This document shows, in pieces, positions 1-8,917 of a stretch of DNA of 64,000 nucleotides. This DNA is from Bryum argenteum. Its lineage: Eukaryota; Streptophyta; Bryopsida; Bryales; Bryaceae. Each line of letters begins with the position of its first letter. The stretch's first letter is position 1. The notes beneath the pieces were generated by a model. The model did no database searches. It was not told where the DNA came from and saw only the letters and a program-made list of their open reading frames with translations. Both the position numbers and the translations under genes were made by a program. The stretch is taken from contig CM073327.1 of the NCBI GenBank assembly GCA_037043015.1, positions 13,994,727-14,058,726 of the forward strand, written 5' to 3'.

Positions 1-1105
1 CCTTGCTTGAAGGGTTCAAGAAGTGAAGGTGATGTTTGTTTTATTGTGTAGGTTTGGAGAGTTTTAGTAGTCAATTCTTAAGTCGGTTAGGTTTTTCAAT
101 GGTGTTGAAGAATATGTTGATTAAGTTGGAAAATTGTTGTATGATTTTTATCCCCTAATTGGTAATATTGTTGTTGATTAAAAATTTGAATGGCCTTGGT
201 AGGTTAATTGCAGTTTAATTTTGGAAAAACAAAAATTCACTTTGATGAGTTTAGTTTTTGGTGGTTTGTGTTTTTGGCCTTGTAGTTTTTTTGTTTTTGT
301 TTTTTATTTTTCCATAAGCCTCAAAAGAAAAACGAGGCAAGATTTTTTTTCTTGGGTAGTTTGTGTTGCCTGATCGGTTGATTTTGTCCATTATTTTTCT
401 TTTTATTTCCAGGTTGCAAGCTTTAGGGTACATCTGACGATTGCAAGCCACACACCATTATTTGTCAGTAAATCCAATAATTATAAGACTTCGTGGGGTT
501 GTAGATAACTCTATTTAATTTTGAATTCCAAGAATAGGGTCAAATTTGAATTTAGTTTGTGATTACAGCGCTTTCTTAATTTTGTTGCCCACAATCATTT
601 TTTGGTGACTGATTTTCATCAAAGTACAATGATCTCGCAATCTTCTTGTCAAAAAAAATTGAGATTTTTGGTAGAGCTTTAAAACTTAGTATCCAACAAG
701 ATCCTACATTTACAAAATTACATGGATCATGAGAAGAAACTCAAAAATTGAAATCACTTGCTCACTTGAAATATATAAGAGACATTGAGACTAAATAACA
801 ATCATCTCAAAAAAACTCAAAAATAAAAAAGACATATTTGTACTAAAAAATCAGAATTGCCAGAAAAATAGGTTTACCAAATTCTGAATCGCAAAATTAA
901 TTACTTATTTGGCACTATAGTACCGAAATGGCCATACCGCCCTCTAACTAAATAAAGTAATGTGATATTAGAGAAGGTGACATTAAAGAGGTCGTCGTCT
1001 TCACCATATTAGGGTTTATCAAGTCGAGACACAGCTTGCACCGAGCTTCATTCAACACCTTCAATTACGAAAGCTTTGTGGTGGCAACCTTGCCAGTTAC
1101 TCACC
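1..1105. other. AT-rich intergenic region and SF3b10 promoter/5' UTR
   Basis: No coding region is supported here. The sequence is AT-rich with many T and A runs, and the short open frames resemble no protein family. The last ~100 bases before 1106 should hold the promoter and 5' leader of the SF3b10 gene, including a telo-box at 1009-1018. Confidence 0.6.
1009..1018 (+). promoter_or_regulatory. Telo-box (TTAGGGTTTA) upstream of SF3b10
   Basis: The plant telo-box motif lies ~90 bases before the SF3b10 start codon. Such motifs are common in 5' regions of plant translation, splicing and ribosomal genes. Similar motifs occur near four other genes in this window. Confidence 0.5.
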
Positions 1106-2062
1106 ATGCAGGTCTGCTTGTCCTTTCCTCTTCATTTTTTGTTCTGAAGTAGATTCCGGGTTTTTTAATAAATCAGAAGCCGGATTTTTTACTTCGATTC
1201 CTCGTTCTTTGCAGGCCAGTGATCGCTTCAATATCAACAGTCAACTCGAGCATTTACAGGCGAAGTATGTCGGCACTGGCCATGCGGATGTCAATCGCTT
1301 GTAAGTTAAAGTTTCGCTCGATTTTGGTCTCATTTTTCAATGGACGCTATTAGCTTGTCTAACTGTTAAAAGTTTCAGTCGTTGGTTATTTATTATGTGG
1401 TTGAAGAATACGTTCAACAAAGAGACTCGTTCATAAGCTATCCCTTAATTTTTCTACTCTCGATCACTCTCTGGAATATTTTCTCCTTATCAATTTCAAC
1501 AGTTTCTTGTCCAATTTTAGAGCGAAGATAAAAGTTTTTGAACGGCGAAACGATAATCATTGAGCCGAAGGCGCAATTAAGAAGATGAAACAGAACAAGA
1601 CTTTACTTCTGGATACTTCGAGGATGTGCTTAGGGTTTGAATTAATGTGTTTTCTAGTAGTTATCGTGTACTATGACGGTGGAATCAAGTTATTTAGGTC
1701 ACAAGTTAGTATTGAAGTTCTCTTGATGTGTGAGCCTCACTGTCTGCATTGAGATTTGTTCACTAATGAGCACCAATTTGTGTTTTTATCGTGACAGTGA
1801 GTGGGCAGTGAACATCCAGAGGGACAGTTATGCCTCATACATTGGACATGCTCCTCTCTTGGCCTTCTTCGCAGTCGCTGAGAATGAGTCCATTGGACGT
1901 GTGCGCTACAATTTCATGCAGGTGAGCAATCTATATCATTTCATGAACTTCCTTTTTCACAGGCTGTGTTTAATTCGCAGGGTTCTTACACGTTTCTTTG
2001 CGTGTTTGCAGAGGATGCTCTTGCCTTGTGGGAAGCCGCCAGATAGAGATCAGGAAGATTAA
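1106..2062 (+). CDS. SF3B5: Splicing factor 3B subunit 5 (SF3b10)
   Basis: SF3b10 is the smallest subunit of the SF3b complex of the U2 snRNP, which binds the branch-site region of introns in the nucleus. Four exons can be read: 1106-1111, 1215-1300, 1798-1921 and 2012-2062, each bounded by GT/AG, giving 88 residues, the usual length for the family. The protein starts MQASDRFNINSQLEHLQ, continues with KYVGTGHADVNRFEW and AENESIGRVRYNFMQ, and ends with an MLLPCG block and an acidic tail; all are family hallmarks. The first exon codes for only Met-Gln, so the start depends on splicing of a 103-base intron. The copia element lies 660 bases downstream and does not touch the gene. The call is secure; only expression is untested. 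Confidence 0.95.
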
Positions 2063-2722
2063 GGCTCTTTAGTGGACATCAAGCATGTCTGTCTTTTATG
2101 CTGCATTACTTATAGTGCAGCCAGTACTTCGATGGTGAATTCCATCAGTTAGTGTAATGTGTAAAGAGGTGATCTGCTGAAGATGGCCAGAGTTACGATT
2201 TCAATGGGGGCTTTCTTGTGTTCCCAATAGTTTGTTATTTGACATCATGGCAGTCTTTGTCAAATAGATTCAGCAACAGCTGGGGTCATTATCACGAATA
2301 AGGTTAAGGGTATTGTTTTTCTTCACAAGCCTTTTGTTCAGCGATGTAGGATGTGATCACTTTACAGACACACGCTCTGATAACGGGAAGCGCACTCCAC
2401 GGGATCCGCCCACCCACTTCTTGCCAAACGCATTTTGTCAAACACTCATACTTTCGCAGGGATGCTGAAAAGGACATATGTCATCTGTCCAGCTCGAAAG
2501 TGCTCCTGAAAAGGACACTAGGGAACAGGCACCACCGCACCAGGTAAGGTGGAGTGGTGGACTGCTCAAAACTGGCGAAGTACTAAAACTGGCCCATTTG
2601 GGTAAATTTTGCAATAGTTCTGAAGGCAGATCGTTCGATCTACTCATTGAAAGTCTTCAAGTGCTCCATTACATGAGTGCTACATCATTCATACACGTCC
2701 AATATTCTACTTACGTCGTTTT
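2063..2722. other. SF3b10 3' UTR and intergenic DNA before the retrotransposon
   Basis: No gene is supported. The first part should be the SF3b10 3' UTR. Overlapping open frames around 2353-2756 are short, resemble nothing known, and one runs into the LTR. The last five bases, GTTTT, are the left target duplication of the copia element. Confidence 0.6.
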
Positions 2723-2981
2723 TGTTGTAAATAGAATAAAGCTACTCCTACTATAAGTTACTATACCTTTAGTTTGTTGTAAATAGAATAAAGCTATTCC
2801 TACTATAAGTTAGTTAGTGCATGTAATAAGCACCAACCACTCACTGTGAGTTGGTGCATGAGCTCCATCCTTTAACAAGGAGTTACAATAGCAAGTTAAA
2901 CTATAGTTTCCTTCTATATAAAGCTACAGGAGAGCTAGCCTCTCCTCACTTCTTTCCTGACAATGTCTCTTGCACACAACA
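2723..2981 (+). repeat. 5' LTR of copia element
   Basis: It is identical in sequence to 7943-8201 by eye. The ends are TG...CA within a 5-bp inverted TGTTG/CAACA. The first ~50 bases are repeated inside the LTR, with a second TGTTG at 2775. A TATATAA-like motif near 2915 could be the promoter TATA box. Confidence 0.93.
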
Positions 2982-2996
2982 CGTTATCAGCACGAC
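2982..2996 (+). promoter_or_regulatory. Putative primer-binding site
   Basis: Directly after the 5' LTR the sequence reads CGTTATCAGCACGA. Many plant copia elements carry a TATCAG-containing site here, complementary to a tRNA 3' end, usually initiator Met. The match to the standard initiator site is partial, so the primer tRNA is uncertain. Confidence 0.5.
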
Positions 2997-3396
2997 TACA
3001 CTAGAAGAGGAGCTCTTCTATCTAGTCCGTACACAACTATGCTTGAAGAGGATCTCTTCTATAGTGTGTACATCTGATCTGTGTATTCATGCAACCTGAG
3101 GCTCATCCCATGTTTTGAAGCTATTTTCTCTTTCATCCCTTTGTTTTCTCTTAGACGGAGGCCTGTCCGCAAGCACGAGAGCCCATCCGGCTGTACCAGA
3201 GCATTTATAGCAAGCCACAGCCTCGATGAAGGCCGCAGCACCCTTGCTGCAGGCCCCAGCAGCCCAGCACGCTACTGCATGCTACCATTCCTCTTGCATT
3301 TTCACTAGCTTCCTCATTTTTTTGTTTTTCATTTTTACTTTCACTTACTCTTAGTTACTTGATAAGATATTATCTTGTCCTTCAAGTTTTGCTAGC

Positions 3397-5025
3397 ATGG
3401 CTGCTTCTAAGCCTATAGTAGAAAATAAAATAGCTAAGAGTATTCAGCCCCTTATATTTCCTGAGTTAGAAGCTGATGGTAGAAATTATTTGCGATGGTG
3501 CGTTGATTCCAAAGGATACCTTTTATCTAACGAGTTAGAAGATATTCTAACTTACCCGGTACCTGCAAATTTCACGGCCGCACAGAAGAGCCGGGCCATC
3601 GTTTTTATGCGAAAGCATATTGACGATTCTCTTCAACAGCAATACTTACAAGTTGATGACCCAGCAGATCTATGGAGGCAACTGGAGGCGAGGTTTCGAC
3701 ACGAGAAGACCATCTTTTTGCCCAAGGCCCGCAGTGACTGGGCAAATCTAAGGGTGTATGATTTTGCAGACTTCTCATCATACAACATTCAACTCTTCAC
3801 AATTACGTCTCAACTACATATGTGTGGAGAACCCAAGAGCGACGAGGAGATGATTGACAAGACTTTGTCAACCTTCCCAACTGCGTCTGCATTGTTGGCC
3901 CAAATGTACCGGACGATGAAGTTTAAGACTTATAGTGAACTCACCCAATTTCTGCTTCTCTCTGAACAACAACAACAGTTGTTGCTGAAGAACAACGAAG
4001 CCAAACCGCCACGTGAGACCAACGCAGTGGAGATACCAACACGGAAGGCCAAGGGAGGCGGGAAGTCCAATCAACAGAAGCAGAAACAAACTCCGTATAC
4101 CAGGCCTCAAAATAAGTCCTCTAACTCAGACTCTCGCCCTTCTAGTAAGTCTGTTTCCCGCAAATGTTTCAAGTGTGGTAGAGACGGTCACTTACAAAAG
4201 GATTGCCGAACGGGCGAGTGTAAACAATGTGGTGGCCCGGGACATCTAACTCGGGATTGTAAGTCCAATATGTGTCAAAGATGTCGCAGAGTTGGACATA
4301 AGACTTCTGATTGCCGGGCCGGAGCGTACACGGAGAAGTTGTACAAAGAACTCCAAGAGCTCCGGAAGGGTCAGAGAGAGTCACACTCTCTAGATGCCCC
4401 ATCTCTTGATGGCACTGACCCTGAAAACTACACTGCCATCGCTGAGTCTTTGAGCACTCACATCCACTCGGAGACGTCCGATGGAGACATGGCTTTGCTG
4501 GACAGTGGTTCCACGCATACAATCTTACGTAGCGCACGCTACTTTGATTTCTCGAGACATGATTCCGAGACGTGGAGGCCTGACCCCACCGCTTCGAGAC
4601 ATGATTCCGAAGCCGCTTCGAGACATGATTCCGAAGCATGGCGCACTTGTGAGCTGAGCACAGTCGCCGGAAAACGGAAGATGATCTTCCGTGAGGGCCG
4701 GGCAAGAGTGAAGCTCTCCGGAGGCGCCACCCTCATCTGCTCCAATGCCATGTTTGCCCCGGAGGCAACCCGAAGTCTGATCAGCTTTCGCGACCTCCGG
4801 GCACATGGAATTCACGTCCTGACTGCGATCAGGAACGGTGAGGAGATTCTAAACCTGATGCAAGGAGACAAGTGCCTAGCTACTGCACACTGCGGAGCTA
4901 ACGGCCTCTATGAGATTCCGATCAACATTGTCTCAATACTGGTCAACACGACCATTCAACATACTCAGTTGCCATACCTGACAAGGTTGCACTTTGGCAC
5001 TCGAGGATGGGCCACCCAGGAGTGA
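3397..5025 (+). CDS. Copia gag-protease open frame
   Basis: This 542-residue frame starts MAASKPIVENKIAK, has a gag/UBN2-like N-terminal half, and carries three consecutive CCHC zinc knuckles (for example CFKCGRDGHLQKDC) near residues 250-310, which bind genomic RNA. The aspartic protease follows with ALLDSGSTHTIL near residue 368. Three in-frame copies of a SRHDSE motif lie between residues ~385 and 415. The frame ends in the gag-pre-integrase domain, and the continuation lies in the frame beginning at 5007, shifted by -1. A single-nucleotide indel or a frameshift signal would explain this; copia polyproteins are normally one frame. Confidence 0.9.
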   Translation: MAASKPIVENKIAKSIQPLIFPELEADGRNYLRWCVDSKGYLLSNELEDILTYPVPANFTAAQKSRAIVFMRKHIDDSLQQQYLQVDDPADLWRQLEARFRHEKTIFLPKARSDWANLRVYDFADFSSYNIQLFTITSQLHMCGEPKSDEEMIDKTLSTFPTASALLAQMYRTMKFKTYSELTQFLLLSEQQQQLLLKNNEAKPPRETNAVEIPTRKAKGGGKSNQQKQKQTPYTRPQNKSSNSDSRPSSKSVSRKCFKCGRDGHLQKDCRTGECKQCGGPGHLTRDCKSNMCQRCRRVGHKTSDCRAGAYTEKLYKELQELRKGQRESHSLDAPSLDGTDPENYTAIAESLSTHIHSETSDGDMALLDSGSTHTILRSARYFDFSRHDSETWRPDPTASRHDSEAASRHDSEAWRTCELSTVAGKRKMIFREGRARVKLSGGATLICSNAMFAPEATRSLISFRDLRAHGIHVLTAIRNGEEILNLMQGDKCLATAHCGANGLYEIPINIVSILVNTTIQHTQLPYLTRLHFGTRGWATQE

Positions 5026-7802
5026 CCATGCTTAGACGGATGATACATGTTTTAACGGGTCATGAAGTTTGTCTAAGTGATGCCCACAAGCTTGGAGTGT
5101 GCGAGGCGTGTGCTCAAGGAAAGCTTATCCTTAAGCCCTCGGAGTGGAAACTTCCACAAGAGCTCCTTCCACCACTTCATAGACTTCAGGGGGACGTCTG
5201 TGGCCCCATCAATCCTCCATCCGGACCTTTCAGGTACTTCCTCGTTCTTGTTGATGCTGCTGGGGTCCATTTTGAAGTCTCTTTACTAAGCACCCGAAAC
5301 ATTGTATTTTCTAAGATCCTAGCATCCTTGATAAGGTTCAAAACCCATTTCCCCGAGTATCCAGTGAAATTCTTGCGCATGGATAATGCACAAGAATTTA
5401 AGTCCCATGTTTTTGAAGATTACTGTAAAGCCACTGGGATTATTCTAACTTACAATGTCCCATATGAGCATTCTCAAAATGGGCTGGCTGAGGCTTTTAT
5501 AAAGAAAATCCAATTCATAAGCCGGCCTCTTTTGATCCATGCTCATCTACCTTCATCGTTTTGGTCACATGCTGTATTGCATGCTACTGCCTTGCTTAGG
5601 TATAGACCTACCCTACTTCTTCAACATTCTCCCCTTGAGAGTTTAACTGGTCAACCTCCTAGCGTTGCCCACTTCAGAGTCTTCGGATGTCGTGTTTGGG
5701 TCCCTGTTCCAGAGCCTCAACGTAAGACTATAGGGTCCCATTGCCAAGAGGGCATCTATGTAGGATTTGACTCCCCAAGTATAATCCGTTATGTGTCTCC
5801 TCAGACAGGCGTCCTACATAAGGCTCGATTCCAAAATTGTCAATTTGAAGAAAAGGTCTTTCCTTCTCTTATCTCTCCGGGTTCTTCTCAACCCCTTGTT
5901 TTCTCTGCTCCTCAAACCTTCACAATGAATCCAGATCCTATTACTAACCTCACAAACTCAGAAGTTAGGAAACTACTAGATCTCCAAGCCTTAGCTGAAA
6001 AGCTTCCAGATGGTTTCAATGATTCTTCTCGAATCACTCGAAACCCTCTTCCAGGCACTGGTCTATCTTCTATCAAACTCTTACCTAACCAAGATATTGC
6101 TCAGTCTTTACCGTCCAAAGCCAAGAAACCTAGGTTGACAAGTCAGCCCCTAGTTTCTTCTTCTTTTGTATCTGGCGTAGAAGAAGCTACAGACCCTCTT
6201 ACACTAGAAGAAGCAAAGGCCAGACCTGACTGGCCCCGCTGGCTTGAAGCCCTTCAGCATGAGTATGCTTCTTTGCGAAAACATCAGGTTTTTGGACCGC
6301 TTGTGACCAACTTGGACACCAAGCCAGTTGGCCACAAATTGATTTTCACAAAGAAAAGAAATGCTCAAGGTCAAATTCTCCGCTTCAAAGTTCGATTAGT
6401 AGCCCAAGGTTTTGCTCAACGCCCAGGTATCGATTACACCTCTACTTACTCTCCTGTCATGGATTCTTCTACGTTTCGATATTTGTTAGGAATGGCTGTC
6501 CAATACACTTTGGAAACCCAACTACTAGATGTAGTAACAGCCTATCTATATGGTCCTTTGGACACCGAGCTTTATATCAAGCCACCTCCTGATTTTCTCT
6601 CTCAATCTATCCCGACTGACACAACTAAGTCCTACTCCGGTCTTAGACTTCAACGTGCCTTGTACGGCTTGAAGCAAGCTGGTCGAATGTGGTACTCTCA
6701 TCTACATTCTTTCTTGATACAGCATAAATTCCAGCATGACCAGAGTTTGCCTTGTATCTTTATCCTTAGAGAGTCATCTGACTTTGCCATACTGGCCATT
6801 TATGTTGATGACATAAACCTAGTGGGTACCCCGGCAGCATGCAAGAAAGTTGTAACTCTACTAACATCCCGCTTCGAAATGAAGATGTTAGGGAAAACCT
6901 CCTATTGCCTTGGCTTGCAGATTGTCCATCTTCCTGATGGCAGTATCTTTCTCTATCAAACGAGTTATAGTCAGAAGATGTTGAAGAAATTCAACATGGA
7001 CAAGGCCAGTCCTTTGTCAGCTCCGATGATTGGCAGAAGTAGCACCAAGGATGATCCCTATCATCCATGCCAAGACAAGGAGGAGGAGTTCACAGATAGG
7101 ACACACTATCTTTCAGCTATCGGCGCCCTATTGTATCTAGCTACATTTACAAGACCTGACATCTCTTTCACTGTGAGTGTATTGGCACGACATAGTCAAA
7201 ATCCCTCCATCAGGCATTGGCGCGCTGTCAAGCATATCTTCAGATATTTGCGTGGCACTGAAGACTTGGGACTTCACTATACCAAGAGTGAATCATCCGA
7301 CATCATTGGCTACGCAGATGTTGGTTACAAATCTGATGTCACCACAGGCAAGTCCCAAACCGGCTATATTTTTCTATATAGTAACGCACCTATCTCTTGG
7401 AAAAGTGTGAAACAGACGGTGACAGCCACCTCTACCAACCACTCGGAGCTGATTGCTTTTCATGAAGCAACCCGAGAAGCTGTCTGGCTTCGCAATCTCC
7501 ACAGATTGTTGATAACCAACTCGGGCCTGAAGACTCCTATCAGCCCAACTATCCTATATGAGGATAATGCAGCCTGTGTAGCACAAGTCGGTGCTGGATT
7601 TATCAAGAGCGATCGTGTGAAGCACATTGACCCGCAGATCTTCAGCTACACTCAAGATTTGGTGACGAGCGGACAAATCCAAGTGCAGAAGATCGCATCC
7701 ACTCACAATGTTGCTGATCTTCTCACCAAGGCTCTTCCAGCCCACACTCATCGTCGACTTGTACAAGCCGCTGGGATGCGGCTCCTACATGAGTTAAGCT
7801 AG
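5007..7802 (+). CDS. Copia integrase-reverse transcriptase-RNase H open frame
   Basis: This 931-residue frame begins inside the gag-pre-integrase motif (GHPGVTM, then CEACAQGK). Integrase follows with the catalytic acidic residues in GDVCGP, RMDNAQEF and NGLAEAFI. The reverse transcriptase has LLDVVTAYLYG and the YVDD active site near residue 600. RNase H is seen in ADVGYKSD and YEDNAACVAQ, and the C-terminus has NVADLLTKALP. All enzymatic motifs look intact. Translation must be linked to gag-protease across the 5007-5025 overlap, so this frame alone lacks its natural start. Confidence 0.92.
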   Translation: MGHPGVTMLRRMIHVLTGHEVCLSDAHKLGVCEACAQGKLILKPSEWKLPQELLPPLHRLQGDVCGPINPPSGPFRYFLVLVDAAGVHFEVSLLSTRNIVFSKILASLIRFKTHFPEYPVKFLRMDNAQEFKSHVFEDYCKATGIILTYNVPYEHSQNGLAEAFIKKIQFISRPLLIHAHLPSSFWSHAVLHATALLRYRPTLLLQHSPLESLTGQPPSVAHFRVFGCRVWVPVPEPQRKTIGSHCQEGIYVGFDSPSIIRYVSPQTGVLHKARFQNCQFEEKVFPSLISPGSSQPLVFSAPQTFTMNPDPITNLTNSEVRKLLDLQALAEKLPDGFNDSSRITRNPLPGTGLSSIKLLPNQDIAQSLPSKAKKPRLTSQPLVSSSFVSGVEEATDPLTLEEAKARPDWPRWLEALQHEYASLRKHQVFGPLVTNLDTKPVGHKLIFTKKRNAQGQILRFKVRLVAQGFAQRPGIDYTSTYSPVMDSSTFRYLLGMAVQYTLETQLLDVVTAYLYGPLDTELYIKPPPDFLSQSIPTDTTKSYSGLRLQRALYGLKQAGRMWYSHLHSFLIQHKFQHDQSLPCIFILRESSDFAILAIYVDDINLVGTPAACKKVVTLLTSRFEMKMLGKTSYCLGLQIVHLPDGSIFLYQTSYSQKMLKKFNMDKASPLSAPMIGRSSTKDDPYHPCQDKEEEFTDRTHYLSAIGALLYLATFTRPDISFTVSVLARHSQNPSIRHWRAVKHIFRYLRGTEDLGLHYTKSESSDIIGYADVGYKSDVTTGKSQTGYIFLYSNAPISWKSVKQTVTATSTNHSELIAFHEATREAVWLRNLHRLLITNSGLKTPISPTILYEDNAACVAQVGAGFIKSDRVKHIDPQIFSYTQDLVTSGQIQVQKIASTHNVADLLTKALPAHTHRRLVQAAGMRLLHELS

Positions 7803-7933
7803 ATACACTCTTTTCTACACTTTGAGCTTTTCCTATGAGATAGGTTTTTACTCAAAGGTAGTTTTTAACGAGGTATCTAGTGTTTGGGGAGGAGTATATA
7901 GGCACAAACACTAGTATAGTAACTTCAGTATTC

Positions 7934-7942
7934 GAGGAGGAG
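7934..7942 (+). promoter_or_regulatory. Polypurine tract
   Basis: GAGGAGGAG immediately precedes the 3' LTR, the expected position of the plus-strand primer. Confidence 0.75.
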
Positions 7943-8201
7943 TGTTGTAAATAGAATAAAGCTACTCCTACTATAAGTTACTATACCTTTAGTTTGTTGT
8001 AAATAGAATAAAGCTATTCCTACTATAAGTTAGTTAGTGCATGTAATAAGCACCAACCACTCACTGTGAGTTGGTGCATGAGCTCCATCCTTTAACAAGG
8101 AGTTACAATAGCAAGTTAAACTATAGTTTCCTTCTATATAAAGCTACAGGAGAGCTAGCCTCTCCTCACTTCTTTCCTGACAATGTCTCTTGCACACAAC
8201 A
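7943..8201 (+). repeat. 3' LTR of copia element
   Basis: It is identical to the 5' LTR and is followed by the GTTTT target duplication at 8202-8206. It carries the same internal duplication, with the second TGTTG at 7995. Confidence 0.93.
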
Positions 8202-8917
8202 GTTTTGCTCACATGGCTAAATTCACTACAGATTCACCATGCTGAAAATTAAGCCAGGTTATCTTATCCACAACTTGGAAAAACATTTCGAAACAATTGC
8301 CTGAGTGGGGTAGCTGAAAAGTGCATTTGTAATCTGCCACTTACTCTTTCTTCTATTCATGGGCAATAATGCATACACTTGATTCAGTCTCGAATAGAGA
8401 CTATAGTTCTTTCATAGATCTACTAGTAAGTTGTACAGTACATTCCGTGAGATATCAAGTTCGGCAAGAGCTAACCTAGGACCTTTGCCCACCCTCTAAA
8501 ACAACCTCCATATCTTGCAAGCTCCACTTAAGTTTTCTACTGCACATACTTCAGTAGATAACCTTGGTAATGAATCTCTACAAATAGCTCACGAGTTCTC
8601 AGAGCCTATCAAACATGCTCACGATGATAGCCAGACGAAGACATCAAGCCAATTGCCTGATTTAGTACCACTCAATATACAGAAAAAATGATGTTAAAGA
8701 AGTGAAGGAAAGACAAATTGGCCCAATAGGAAGAAAGTAAATAAACTAACTTACAAACACAAGCACCATCGCTACCTATTCTAGCAATATAGTGAAGACA
8801 GCACTGCTTTATACAACGCTCTGGTGCACCACCACCGCTCCAAACATTCAAACCTCTCATGTCCCATAACCATGCCACTGCACGACGGCACCTATATCTT
8901 CTCTTTGCGAAGGAAGT
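8202..8917. other. Tetraspanin 3' UTR and intergenic DNA
   Basis: No gene is supported. The part next to 8918 should be the 3' UTR of the minus-strand tetraspanin. The 68-codon frame at 8672-8878 resembles nothing known. Confidence 0.55.

Larger units (their letters stand above)
2723..8201 (+). mobile_element. Complete Ty1/copia LTR retrotransposon
   Basis: The 5479-bp element has two identical 259-bp LTRs that begin TGTTG and end CAACA. It is flanked by a 5-bp target duplication, GTTTT, at 2718-2722 and 8202-8206. Internally the order is leader, gag with zinc knuckles, protease, integrase, reverse transcriptase and RNase H; integrase before RT is diagnostic of copia. A purine tract, GAGGAGGAG, at 7934-7942 abuts the 3' LTR and is the likely polypurine tract. 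Just after the 5' LTR is a tRNA-complement-like stretch containing TTATCAGCACGA. Identical LTRs imply a very recent insertion. The only obvious defect is a change of reading frame near 5007-5025. Confidence 0.95.

Noticed and set aside
4169..4705. 178-codon minus-strand frame opposite copia gag-protease
   Set aside because: It is antisense to a gag-protease frame with clear zinc-knuckle and protease motifs; a shadow frame.
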